The notes under the pieces were generated by a model. That model did no database searches, was not told the DNA's origin, and saw only the letters and a program-made list of their open reading frames with translations. From an uncultured Eubacteriales bacterium (lineage in GTDB: Bacteria > Bacillota > Clostridia > Lachnospirales > Lachnospiraceae), in assembly GCA_902772745.1 (NCBI GenBank), contig CACYBV010000060.1:1-11817 (forward strand): a DNA stretch of 11,817 bases, read 5' to 3'. Positions 1 to 7,179 of the stretch are shown piece after piece. Every line of letters starts with the position of its first letter. Within the stretch, counting starts at the first letter, position 1. The position numbers and the translations under genes are program-made.

Positions 1-1406
1 ATCGCCGAAAGATCCGCCGTAAGCACCGGCGCCCCGGCCTTCTCCTCTTCCTCGCCTTCATAGCCGTAAGGCGCGCAGTCCGGGTGGATCAGCGGAAGTT
101 CCGTGTCGCAGACCAGCCTGTTTTTCAGCACGCTCACAACCTTGCGCTCCGGGATTTCAATCGCCGCCGCGACTTTCGTGCTGCGCGAATCCGCACCGAC
201 GCGGATAAAATATTTACCGGGCTCTAAAACCCAGGACGCGCATTTCTCGCAGTAAGACGCCAGGGACTCCAGGGTGAAGCAGATCTCGACCGTATCCGTT
301 TCGCCCGGCGCGAGTTCCTTCGTCTTGGCAAAGCCGGCGAGCACCTGATAGGGCTTTTCGAGCCCGCCTGCGGGCTGCGAAGCATAGACCTGCACCGACT
401 CTTTTCCACAGTATTTTTCACCGGTATTCTGCACCGAAGCGCAGACCGTCACTATGTTTCCGTCAAGCTTCACCAGGGCCTTTGGCGCCGAGAAATCCGT
501 ATAGCCTTTGCCGTAGCCGAAGGGATAGGCCGGCGTTACGTTGAAGCTGTCAAAGTAGCGGTAGCCGACGTAAATGCCTTCATAATAGTACTCGTCGTCC
601 GTATCGCCGTTCATATGGCTGAAGGTATCCGAAGAAGGATAATCCGTATAATTTTCCGCCCAGGTCGTCGTCAGATGCCCCGAAGGCACCGCCTTCCCGA
701 GAAGCACATCCGCGAGCGCGTAACCCGTGATATTCCCGGCCTGGCTCATCAAAAGAAGCGCACCGAGATTCGGAAGGGCGCGGACGAATTTCGTATCCAT
801 AACGCCGCCGACGTTCAGGATGACGATCAGCTTCTCATAGGCTTTGGAGAGCGCGGTCAGGTTCTGCTTTTCGCCTTCCGTCAGTTCATAATCCCCCGGA
901 ACCGGACGGCGGTCCGCACCTTCGCCGGAATTTCTCGAGATCACATAGATCGCAGCGTCCGCTTTTTCCGCAAGGTCTTCCGGAAGGACATCCGGAACCT
1001 CGGGCGTCACATTCGGACGGCTGAAAACATACTCGATCACGGCGTGAATGCCGCCCTCCGCCATCCGCTTCTGGACTTCCGCGTACATCGCCGTCTGCTC
1101 GTCCGTGACAATCCTGTCATAGCGCTCAAGCCAGGCGGTGTTCACGACCCGAAGCCCGGCTTCTTTAAGGCCCTGCTCGACATTTATGACCACACGGCTG
1201 TTCACGTCACCGGAACCCGTTCCGCCCTTCACCGTATGCCGGATGCCGGAGCCGAAAGCCGCGACGGTTTTCACATTCTCAAGCGGCAGCGCACCGTTGT
1301 TCTCGAGAAGCACCATGCCCTGCGATGCGATTTTCCGCGCACGCGCCATGTTGCGCTCCTCCCTCGGACTGACTTCGGGATTCGTGGAAGCGTAGATTTT
1401 TGCCAT
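1..1406 (-). CDS. GH3 beta-glucosidase-type glycosidase, permuted domain order (3' end outside the window)
   Basis: Start ATG at 1404-1406, preceded by AGGAG seven bases upstream. My translation is open for 468 codons to the window edge, with no stop or frameshift. The visible part begins directly with the GH3 C-terminal domain (MVLLENNGALPL, residues 31-42), continues to the acid/base loop SGEGADR (Glu162), the segment YPFGYGKGYTDF near residue 300 and the fibronectin III-like domain, and ends in the linker. The barrel domain with the nucleophile Asp should lie beyond position 1, because the downstream-domain-first order is that of Ruminococcus albus and Butyrivibrio fibrisolvens beta-glucosidases. 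It is a close paralogue of the neighbour at 1504-4104: 60 of the first 80 residues match by hand count. There is no signal peptide, so a cytoplasmic enzyme cleaving imported beta-glucosides or xylosides is inferred. It is the third gene of the esterase operon. Exact substrate is unknown. Confidence 0.93.
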   Translation of the reverse strand, partial: MAKIYASTNPEVSPREERNMARARKIASQGMVLLENNGALPLENVKTVAAFGSGIRHTVKGGTGSGDVNSRVVINVEQGLKEAGLRVVNTAWLERYDRIVTDEQTAMYAEVQKRMAEGGIHAVIEYVFSRPNVTPEVPDVLPEDLAEKADAAIYVISRNSGEGADRRPVPGDYELTEGEKQNLTALSKAYEKLIVILNVGGVMDTKFVRALPNLGALLLMSQAGNITGYALADVLLGKAVPSGHLTTTWAENYTDYPSSDTFSHMNGDTDDEYYYEGIYVGYRYFDSFNVTPAYPFGYGKGYTDFSAPKALVKLDGNIVTVCASVQNTGEKYCGKESVQVYASQPAGGLEKPYQVLAGFAKTKELAPGETDTVEICFTLESLASYCEKCASWVLEPGKYFIRVGADSRSTKVAAAIEIPERKVVSVLKNRLVCDTELPLIHPDCAPYGYEGEEEEKAGAPVLTADLSA

Positions 1407-1446
1407 AAATTTACTCCTTTCTCATACTTTCCTTACATACCCCAAA

Positions 1447-1489
1447 GGACAGGCACCGATGCCTGTAAAGCCGGCATCGATGCCTGTCC
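1447..1489 (-). repeat. Nested inverted repeat between the two GH3 genes
   Basis: Arms 1447-1463 and 1473-1489 form a 17-bp stem with a 9-base loop. In RNA read on the minus strand the single mismatch becomes a G-U pair, so the stem is continuous. Each arm also contains its own dyad (GGCATCGATGCC and GGCACCGATGCC), and ATGCCTGT is repeated directly. The stem begins 14 bases after the stop of the upstream GH3 gene. Only three T residues follow it, so it is a poor intrinsic terminator; an intercistronic stabilising or attenuating hairpin, or a copy of a dispersed palindromic repeat, fits better. The structure is seen; the role is inferred. Confidence 0.7.
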
Positions 1490-1503
1490 CTTAAACAGCT
1501 GCT

Positions 1504-4104
1504 TTATTGTTTTGCGAGTTCGCATTCCATAATAACTTTGAGGATCCGGAGCGCCGAAAGCTGAAGCTCCGCCTTCGTGATCGGGCAGGGAACTTCGCCC
1601 GGTTTCGCACCGACACTCTTAAGAACCGACTCGTAATCGGCCTTGGATCCGGGCATCATGAGGTCATTTCCGGCCTTGATGCAGGCTGCAGGATCTGAGG
1701 GGGCGTATTTCCGGCCGTCGTCCGGGTCTCCGCCGTAAATGTCGCCGGTCGTTCCCCAGTCGGTCATCACAAGGCCCCGAAATCCCCATTCATCACGGAG
1801 GATTGAAGTTACCAGATCGTGGTTATTCGCCGAATGCGTCCCGTTCACGAGGTTGTAGGAGGTCATGAGAGACAGCGGCTGTGATTCCCGGACGGCGATC
1901 TCAAAGGCGCGGAGGTAAATTTCCCGGACCGCCCGTTCGGAGGCATGCACATTGCAGGCCTGGCGGTTTTCCTCGCTGTTGTTGAGGGCAAAGTGCTTGA
2001 TGCAGGTTCCGTGGCCCTTGTGCTGCTGCACGCCCTTCGTGTCCGCTGCGGCGCATTTTCCGGCAAGAAGCGGATCTTCCGAATAGTATTCGAAATTCCG
2101 GCCGCACAAAGGATTCCGCTGAATGTTCATGCCGGGAGCGAGCCACAGGGAAACATTGAATTCTTCCATCTCGCCGCCGGCGATGTCTCCGGCCGCCTCG
2201 ACCTTCTGCAGGTCCCAGGTCTGCGCGAGCATCGTCGCGATCGGAACCGCGGTACAGTACTGATAATAATCCACTGCGTCTTCCGGGCGTTCGGATTTTC
2301 CCGGAACACCGGCCCCTGCGAATCCTCCGAGCACATCTTCCGAAGATCCGCCGATCACATTGCCTTTCGAGTCCGCAACAAAATGCTTCTGGAGGCGAAG
2401 GCCCGCAGGTCCGTCCGCGAATACCATGTTCGGAATCTTCCGGCTCTCGATCAGGTTTGATGTAGTATCGCCCGCAGCGCCGGGAATCGCGACAGACTGC
2501 GATCCGATCGTGGAATTGCCGTCTGCAGTGCCCCGCGCGGAACCGATGCACAGATCCGCGAGTTCTTCGACCGTCAGCTGCGCGACAAGCTCCGAAAGCT
2601 CCGCCCGGCCGTCCATGACGTCCTCAAGCGTAATGGTCCAGTCCTTGTCTGTCGTCATCTCCGCAGGCGCGTCACCGTAGATGACGGTCTCGGTTTCAAG
2701 GCCGGAAAGGTCCGCTGTATACACGGGCGCCTGCTCTTTTTCCTGCTTTTCTCCTTTATAGGTAAAAGGCGTGCAGTTCGGCTCCAGTTCACGGAACTTC
2801 GTATCGCAGACCGCCTTGTTTTTCAGGACGGAAATGACTTTCCGCTCCGGGACTTCGATCACGGCCGCGATGTGGGTGTTTCTCGAGTTTGTACCGACGC
2901 GGATATAGTATTTTCCGGGTTCAAGCACCCAGGAGGCACATTTTTCGCAGTAAGATGCCATATCGGAAATCTTAAAGCTGATCCGTACGGTTTCCGCTTC
3001 GCCCGGCGCGATATCGCGTGTCTTGGCAAAGCCAACAAGTTCCTGGTAAGGTTTCGGGATTTCTCCCTTCGGCGCCGAACAGTAGACCTGAATCGCTTCC
3101 CGGCCGAAATAGGTGTCCCCGATATTTTTGATCGACGCACGCACAAGCACATCATTTCCCGTGACCCGTACGGAGACGTCCGGAACCGAGAATTCGGTAT
3201 AGCTCAGGCCGTAGCCGAAAGGATAGGCCGGCGTCACATTGAAGGTATCAAAGTAGCGGTAGCCGACATAGATGCCTTCATAGTAGTATTCGTCTTCCGT
3301 ATCGCCGTCCATATAGCTGAAGGTGTTTGCGGAAGGATAATCGAAATAATTCTCCGCCCAGGTCGCCGTGAGATGGCCGGAAGGCGTTTCCTTGCCGAGA
3401 AGCACGTCCGCAAGGGCGAGGCCCGAGATATTGCCGGGCTGGCTCATCAGGAGCACCGCATCCACGCCGGGCGTCTCCCGAAGGAATTTCGTGTCCATGA
3501 CGCCGCCGACATTCAGGATCACCGTAATATGCCCGTAAGCCTCCGCAAGCGCGCGGATGTTCTGCTTTTCCGTTTCATTCAGCACGTAGTCGCCGGGAAC
3601 CGGATGGCGGTCCGAGCCTTCGCCGGAATTTCTCGACACCACGTAGATCGCCGCGTCAGCCTTGTTTTCAAGGTCTTCGTCCTTAATTCTCGGAACCATC
3701 GGCATGATATGAGTCTGGCTGAAAAGATAACGGATCAGCGCCATCCGGCCGCCTGTCGCCAGGATATCCGCCCGGTGTTTCCGCTCTGCTTTCATCGTCT
3801 GTTCGACGATCACATCATACCGGTCAAGCCAGGATTCCGTTGTCACGGTAAGTCCGGCTTCTTCAAGGCCGTGCTCCACATTGATCACGACCCGGCTGTT
3901 TACATCACCCGAGCCGGTTCCGCCCTTTATGGTGTGACGCACGCCCGAACCGAAGGCCGCGATTGTCTTTACGCCGCGAAGCGGCAGCAGTCCCTTGTTC
4001 TCCAGAAGAACCATTCCGTGCGATGCGATTTTTCTCGTCAGGAACATATTGTATTCTTCCCGCGCACTTTTCTTCGAAGTTGCTGCTGCATAGATTTTTG
4101 CCAT
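1504..4104 (-). CDS. GH3 beta-glucosidase-type glycosidase with permuted domain order
   Basis: 866 residues, complete, start ATG with AAAGGA upstream. Order of domains: GH3 C-terminal alpha/beta domain (about 24-260), with the acid/base loop NSGEGSDR (Glu162); PFGYGLSYTEF (295-305) leading into a fibronectin III-like domain (about 310-420); a linker; then the GH3 N-terminal barrel (about 490-860) with ADGPAGLR (563-570), GRNFEYYSEDP (668-678), KHFALNN (703-709), TSYNLVNG (748-755) and the nucleophile motif VMTDWG (Asp782). Most GH3 enzymes carry the barrel first; this swapped order is established for R. albus and B. fibrisolvens beta-glucosidases. All catalytic motifs are present, so it should be active. 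No signal peptide or anchor is visible, so it should act in the cytoplasm on oligosaccharides or glycosides. It lies 58 bp after the esterase gene and 97 bp before a paralogue. Beta-glucosidase is the best guess; beta-xylosidase or dual activity is possible. Confidence 0.95.
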   Translation of the reverse strand: MAKIYAAATSKKSAREEYNMFLTRKIASHGMVLLENKGLLPLRGVKTIAAFGSGVRHTIKGGTGSGDVNSRVVINVEHGLEEAGLTVTTESWLDRYDVIVEQTMKAERKHRADILATGGRMALIRYLFSQTHIMPMVPRIKDEDLENKADAAIYVVSRNSGEGSDRHPVPGDYVLNETEKQNIRALAEAYGHITVILNVGGVMDTKFLRETPGVDAVLLMSQPGNISGLALADVLLGKETPSGHLTATWAENYFDYPSANTFSYMDGDTEDEYYYEGIYVGYRYFDTFNVTPAYPFGYGLSYTEFSVPDVSVRVTGNDVLVRASIKNIGDTYFGREAIQVYCSAPKGEIPKPYQELVGFAKTRDIAPGEAETVRISFKISDMASYCEKCASWVLEPGKYYIRVGTNSRNTHIAAVIEVPERKVISVLKNKAVCDTKFRELEPNCTPFTYKGEKQEKEQAPVYTADLSGLETETVIYGDAPAEMTTDKDWTITLEDVMDGRAELSELVAQLTVEELADLCIGSARGTADGNSTIGSQSVAIPGAAGDTTSNLIESRKIPNMVFADGPAGLRLQKHFVADSKGNVIGGSSEDVLGGFAGAGVPGKSERPEDAVDYYQYCTAVPIATMLAQTWDLQKVEAAGDIAGGEMEEFNVSLWLAPGMNIQRNPLCGRNFEYYSEDPLLAGKCAAADTKGVQQHKGHGTCIKHFALNNSEENRQACNVHASERAVREIYLRAFEIAVRESQPLSLMTSYNLVNGTHSANNHDLVTSILRDEWGFRGLVMTDWGTTGDIYGGDPDDGRKYAPSDPAACIKAGNDLMMPGSKADYESVLKSVGAKPGEVPCPITKAELQLSALRILKVIMECELAKQ

Positions 4105-4162
4105 AATGATTTCCTTTCCTCTGCCTGCGTTTCCGTATTAATGAAAAGCGCAGGATCAGTAC

Positions 4163-5761
4163 TTAAAATACCCAGGCGTTTCCGCTTTCTTCATCGTCAT
4201 CGCTGTCGAACGCGCCGAAATCAAAACTGAATTTCGGCTTATACTGTTTCATCAGCGGGATCATCTTTTCATGGAGGTCTTCCGCCATCCGGCACTCGTC
4301 GTCAAGCACCATGGTTTTGAAGGAATCCGCCGTGCAGGGTTCCCATCGGACAAGCCCTTCGCCGTTCGGGTCGCCGGTCTTTGCAAAATTCACGAAATAC
4401 GAGCTCATCGCACCGTCCAGCTTCTCGTAATTCGGCTGGTGGCACAGCGGAATCAGCTCGGCATTGTGGAAGAAATACGGGATGTCGGAGCAGTGCCATG
4501 CGGCTTCTCCGCCGTCGTTGTTGAAAATCTTGGTGAAGAAGTAATTGTAGACGGGAGCAGAGGCCTCGGCCGCTTTTTTCTTCACATAATTCACGGTTCC
4601 CGGAAGGAATGCGCCGTCAAAATCGATCGCGTAGACTTCGTTCTTTCCGGGGTACTGCTTCCGGTATTCAGCGAGAATCTTCTCTCCGCCCTCATCGCCG
4701 AAGTATCCTTTGACATAGGCTTCGCGCTCTTCAGGGGAAAGCTCGTCCTTCGCGCCTTTCACGGGGCCGGGCATCGCGAACTCGGCAAATACGGAACCGA
4801 CAATCGTCGGAATCTTCTTCGCGGATTCGGAGAAGTCCGTCGCCATCGGATCGCCGGTATAATAAGCGTTCGGAAGCGGCTCCCAGCTGACGCCCTTTCC
4901 TTCTTTTCTGAGCGCCTTTTCGGCTTTATTGACAGCCCAGATGAACTGCGGAACCGGGACTTTTTCGAGTTTTTCAGGCTGGTCCGCAGGGATATTCAGA
5001 GCTTCCATCACTTTCAGCGCGACTTCCCTTCCGGTCGCATTCTGCATATTTCCGAAGAAATCAAGGTCCGAAAGCACGCCGGACATCACGATCATCCGGT
5101 GGAACAGGCCTTCAGCCTCCGGAATCTGCCCGAGGACGGTCACCTTTCCGCCGCCGCCGGACTGGCCGAAAATCGTAACATTATCCGGGTCGCCGCCAAA
5201 GTTTGCAATGTTTGCCTTAACCCATCTCAGAGCCTCGACAAGATCCGCCATGCCAGCGTTCACGGAGTTCCAGTACTTCTCGCCGAAGCTGGACATATCA
5301 AGATATCCGAATGCGTTCAGGCGGTGGTTCACGGTGACGACCACGACGCCGTCCTGCTTCGCGAGGCTGAATCCGTCGTAGCAGACCTGCTCGATCGACG
5401 AACCTGCGGAATATCCGCCGCCGTGCATCCAGAACAGGACCGGCTTTTTTGCCGCAGGATCGCAGGCATCGGTCCAGACATTCAGGTACTGGCAGTGCTC
5501 GGATGAAGGCCAGAAACGGTGCGGGCAGCGCACTTCGCCCGTGGGCATCGGCTCCGAGAGGACCGGGCAGATCATTCCGTAGGAGCCGGCATCTTTGACG
5601 CCTTCCCAGGGAGTGACAGGTTCGGGCATCTGGAAACGTTTCGCCTTGGCATAGCGGATACCGTAGAAATGGTCCACGCCGTCGTAGTGAAAGCCGCGGA
5701 GTTTGCCGGCCCTGGTTTCGACGATCGGTGCGTTTTTAGTCATGTAAAACTCTCTTGCCAT
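4163..5761 (-). CDS. Type-B carboxylesterase (alpha/beta hydrolase, para-nitrobenzyl esterase-like)
   Basis: 532 residues, a normal length for bacterial type-B carboxylesterases. Seen motifs: the early signature GIRYAKAKRF (34-43), SEHCQYLNVW (87-96), oxyanion loop WMHGGGYSAG (111-120), HRLNAFGYL (146-154), FGGDPDNVTIFGQSGGG (188-204) with the nucleophile Ser201, probable acid Glu327 in SVFAEFAM, and probable catalytic His423 in AWHCSDIPYFF. The family hydrolyses carboxylic esters. There is no signal peptide, so it is likely cytoplasmic. As first gene of an operon with two GH3 glycosidases, it may remove acetyl, feruloyl or other acyl groups from imported sugars or plant glycosides before or after hydrolysis; that role is inferred from context only. 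The C-terminal tail is acidic (FDSDDDEESG, 518-527) and not part of the catalytic fold. The true substrate cannot be read from the sequence. Confidence 0.93.
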   Translation of the reverse strand: MAREFYMTKNAPIVETRAGKLRGFHYDGVDHFYGIRYAKAKRFQMPEPVTPWEGVKDAGSYGMICPVLSEPMPTGEVRCPHRFWPSSEHCQYLNVWTDACDPAAKKPVLFWMHGGGYSAGSSIEQVCYDGFSLAKQDGVVVVTVNHRLNAFGYLDMSSFGEKYWNSVNAGMADLVEALRWVKANIANFGGDPDNVTIFGQSGGGGKVTVLGQIPEAEGLFHRMIVMSGVLSDLDFFGNMQNATGREVALKVMEALNIPADQPEKLEKVPVPQFIWAVNKAEKALRKEGKGVSWEPLPNAYYTGDPMATDFSESAKKIPTIVGSVFAEFAMPGPVKGAKDELSPEEREAYVKGYFGDEGGEKILAEYRKQYPGKNEVYAIDFDGAFLPGTVNYVKKKAAEASAPVYNYFFTKIFNNDGGEAAWHCSDIPYFFHNAELIPLCHQPNYEKLDGAMSSYFVNFAKTGDPNGEGLVRWEPCTADSFKTMVLDDECRMAEDLHEKMIPLMKQYKPKFSFDFGAFDSDDDEESGNAWVF

Positions 5762-5768
5762 CTTGATT

Positions 5769-5774
5769 CCTCCT
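5769..5774 (-). promoter_or_regulatory. Ribosome binding site that fixes the esterase start
   Basis: A full AGGAGG lies seven bases before the ATG at 5759-5761. A second in-frame ATG (residue Met7, 5741-5743) has no comparable site at the right distance, so the longer start is preferred. Confidence 0.85.
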
Positions 5775-5839
5775 GTTGTTTTTCATATCCCGGTTTTTCG
5801 CACGAAACGATAAATCTGTCCATAACATACTTATTTTAC

Positions 5840-5868
5840 AGTATAAAGCAAAACCGCCGAAGTTTCAA
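5840..5868 (-). promoter_or_regulatory. Promoter of the esterase-GH3-GH3 operon
   Basis: Minus-strand -35 TTGAAA (5863-5868), 17-bp spacer, -10 TATACT (5840-5845). Transcription should start near 5833, giving a leader of about 70 bases. The palindrome AACCGGTT (5867-5874) overlaps the upstream edge of the -35 box, and TTTCG-CA-CGAAA (5796-5807) lies in the leader. Both resemble operator half-site arrangements for LacI-type sugar regulators, but no regulator gene is in the window. Confidence 0.82.
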
Positions 5869-5903
5869 CCGGTTTTAAGCATAAAGTTCTCCCGCATTTT
5901 CCG

Positions 5904-5950
5904 AAAAAACACCCCGTCTCGCGGGCTTTCTGAAAGACCGGCAGACGGGG
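5904..5950 (-). terminator. Intrinsic terminator after the gene at 6013-6759
   Basis: On the minus strand a stem of CCCCGTCT with AGACGGGG (5943-5950 and 5912-5919) holds an inner stem (GGTCTTTC with GAAAGCCC, 5932-5939 and 5923-5930, one mismatch). TG and a run of six T (5904-5909) follow. This is a classic rho-independent terminator about 60 bases after the stop, and it insulates the esterase promoter just downstream. Confidence 0.88.
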
Positions 5951-5985
5951 CAGCCTGTAAAAAACGGGAAAAGAAAACAGGGGTT

Positions 5986-6007
5986 CGGGGACGGGTACGC
6001 GTCCCCG
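5986..6007 (-). terminator. GC-rich hairpin directly after the stop of the gene at 6013-6759
   Basis: An 8-bp stem CGGGGACG with CGTCCCCG and a six-base loop starts five bases after the stop codon. On the minus strand it is followed, after a few bases, by a T-rich stretch (about 5963-5978), so it may be a first weak terminator ahead of the stronger one at 5904-5950. A 3'-end stabilising hairpin is also possible. Confidence 0.5.
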
Positions 6008-6012
6008 CAGTA

Positions 6013-6759
6013 TTACATCATGGGACCGGGCGCCGCGTTTTCGGGCTCTTTTTTCCGGAGCTCTTCGCTGACTTCCTTCTCCATCTCTTCGACCTCGCGG
6101 TCAGCCTGGGCAAAGTGCTCGCCTATCCTTCGGCTGACAACTTCCTGACCTCCGCCAAGCGCGGTCAGAATGTCCAGTCCGAAGCTGTTCAGCTTCGCGT
6201 GGTCCGGACTGTTTCTGGGAACGGTTGCTTCGTAATCCTTAAATTTAACATACACTTTCAGGAGGTCTGTGATTTTCCTTGCTTCGGTGATTTCCGGCTT
6301 TTCATCTTTTTCCGGTTCTTTCCGGTTGTTGGCGATGCTCTCGTTCACCTGCTCCTGGAGGGCGGTCCATTCCTTATTGGGCGTAATGCCGTAAGTGCCG
6401 TCAGTCATCTTCTTCTGAACGTTTTCGAGCTCTTTGTACGCGGTTTCGATGTTTTCCTTAACCGACGCAATCGGAGACGCGGTCATCTTCACCATTTCGG
6501 CATACTGTCCCTGGGACATCATCGCAAGCATCTCCGCCTGGTTATTCTGCATCTGTTCCTTGAAGAGCGGGTTTTTCATCAGGGCGGCGGTGTCCTTCTC
6601 AGCTTTCTTTTTGCTGTAAGCGGCCGGAGGATCCTGGTTTTTATTCTGATAGCCGACCATCACCGCGGCGATGTATTCGCTTTCCTTCCCCTTCGGGATG
6701 TCTTTCAGATGAGCCTGCATGTACTCATCCCAGCTGTTTGCTTTGATTTCTTTGGGCAT
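6013..6759 (-). CDS. Uncharacterised helical, charged protein (248 residues)
   Basis: I do not recognise a named domain. The start ATG has AAAGGA seven bases upstream; the gene has its own promoter and terminator, so it is a monocistronic, probably real gene. The protein has no signal peptide and no membrane segment. It is rich in Lys, Glu, Gln and Met and should be almost wholly alpha-helical. It divides into an N-terminal part (WDEYMQAH at 10-17, then a helix pair at about 26-82 containing YSKKKAEKDTAALMKNP), a central amphipathic helix (about 98-118), a charged linker (145-160) and a C-terminal helical part (about 157-235) with LLKVYVKFKDYEA (166-178), ending in a coiled-coil-like EVEEMEKEVSEELRKK and a Pro/Met tail. 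The 26-82 and 157-205 segments resemble, in pattern only, parts of the protein at 8738-9976. Function is unknown. Confidence 0.82.
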   Translation of the reverse strand: MPKEIKANSWDEYMQAHLKDIPKGKESEYIAAVMVGYQNKNQDPPAAYSKKKAEKDTAALMKNPLFKEQMQNNQAEMLAMMSQGQYAEMVKMTASPIASVKENIETAYKELENVQKKMTDGTYGITPNKEWTALQEQVNESIANNRKEPEKDEKPEITEARKITDLLKVYVKFKDYEATVPRNSPDHAKLNSFGLDILTALGGGQEVVSRRIGEHFAQADREVEEMEKEVSEELRKKEPENAAPGPMM

Positions 6760-6794
6760 TTTCGGTTCCTTTCTTTTCTGATTTTATTTTCCGG

Positions 6795-6818
6795 GTCCGA
6801 AAACCGGCGGTTTCGGAC
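6795..6818 (-). repeat. Hairpin in the leader of the gene at 6013-6759
   Basis: GTCCGAAAACC (6795-6805) and GGTTTCGGAC (6809-6818) pair with one bulged A and a three-base loop. It lies between the predicted transcription start near 6834 and the ATG at 6759, so it would fold in the 5' leader. On the plus strand it is followed by TGTTTTTGTC and could also stop antisense transcription. The role is not settled by the sequence. Confidence 0.5.
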
Positions 6819-6840
6819 TGTTTTTGTCTTTGTGCTTCGC

Positions 6841-6898
6841 ATTATACACGCCGCTGTCCAACAAATGTCCAGCAAAAAAGAAAAATAAAAAAAATTTT
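6841..6898 (-). promoter_or_regulatory. Promoter of the gene at 6013-6759, with A/T-rich upstream element
   Basis: Minus strand: a perfect -10 TATAAT (6841-6846) and the best -35 TGGACA (6866-6871, five of six consensus bases) with a long 19-bp spacer. Immediately upstream, 6874-6898 is almost pure A/T and is placed like an UP element. The hexamer TGTCCA (plus strand) occurs at 6855-6860 and again at 6866-6871, eleven bases apart, which could be a regulator site inside the promoter. Confidence 0.65.
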
Positions 6899-6965
6899 CC
6901 TTCTCCCTCGCTGATCCGGACTGCAGAAATGAATCTCCGGCAGAAGGACATCGAAAAGATTCTTC

Positions 6966-6993
6966 TTGACAAAATTACCGAACGGTCTATAAT
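6966..6993 (+). promoter_or_regulatory. Promoter of the thiT-thiN operon
   Basis: Perfect consensus -35 TTGACA (6966-6971) and -10 TATAAT (6988-6993) separated by 16 bp. The start should be near 7000, so the transcript begins about 20 bases before the riboswitch. It is divergent from the promoter at 6841-6871. Together these elements account for the 420-bp gene-free stretch between 6760 and 7179. Confidence 0.88.
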
Positions 6994-7018
6994 GAGGAGC
7001 AGAAAACCGCAGAGAATC

Positions 7019-7100
7019 GACAGGGGTGCCTGATAGGCTGAGACGGGAAAAGGTTCCGAACCCTCATACCTGATACGGATAATGCCGGCGTAGGGAGTCT
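7019..7100 (+). promoter_or_regulatory. TPP riboswitch (THI element) aptamer
   Basis: The conserved blocks of the thiamine pyrophosphate aptamer appear in order: GGGGTGCC (7023-7030), GGCTGAGA (7037-7044), the central AACCCTCATACCTGAT (7059-7074), and GGATAATGCCGGCGTAGGGA (7077-7096). GAC at 7019-7021 and GTC at 7097-7099 can close P1. It sits just downstream of the thiT promoter and upstream of a terminator hairpin. Known family behaviour: TPP binding stabilises the aptamer and turns thiamine uptake and synthesis genes off. Confidence 0.96.
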
Positions 7101-7115
7101 TCAATGGAAATATTG

Positions 7116-7147
7116 AAAACCGCACGCCGATTCCGCATGCGGTTTTT
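7116..7147 (+). terminator. Intrinsic terminator, expression platform of the TPP riboswitch
   Basis: AAAACCGCA (7116-7124) pairs with TGCGGTTTT (7138-7146) around a 13-base loop, ending in a T run. It lies between the aptamer and the thiT ribosome site, as expected for transcriptional control. Part of the aptamer (CGGCGT, 7086-7091) can pair with ACGCCG (7124-7129), a possible anti-terminator contact. A small stem TCAAT/ATTGA (7101-7105 with 7112-7116) lies between aptamer and terminator. Confidence 0.82.
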
Positions 7148-7179
7148 CTGATTATTTCTGAAGGAGAAAGGAATCCATC

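Noticed and set aside
615..1532. Long plus-strand open frame (305 codons) opposite the left GH3 gene
   Set aside because: It is antisense to a clear GH3 coding frame, reads as Arg/His-rich sequence with no family motif, and resembles the antisense frame of the paralogous gene only because the two GH3 genes are duplicates.
4124..4154. Weak hairpin CCTGCG/CGCAGG between the esterase and GH3 genes
   Set aside because: Six base pairs with a long loop and no T run; the two genes appear to be one operon.
2872..4230. Long plus-strand open frame (452 codons) opposite the second GH3 gene and the esterase end
   Set aside because: Antisense shadow of GH3 coding sequence in a GC-rich genome; no credible ribosome site or domain.
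4271..5506. Plus-strand open frame (411 codons) opposite the esterase
   Set aside because: Antisense to an intact esterase with all catalytic motifs; composition typical of a reverse-frame shadow.
5776..6888. Plus-strand open frame (370 codons) across the esterase promoter, terminator and the 248-residue gene
   Set aside because: It covers two regulatory regions and a minus-strand gene, and its Phe/His/Leu-rich translation is the complement of a Lys/Glu-rich helical protein.
6824..7033. Plus-strand open frame of 69 codons in the gap before thiT
   Set aside because: It runs through the A/T tract, the thiT promoter and the start of the riboswitch; no ribosome site and no plausible product.
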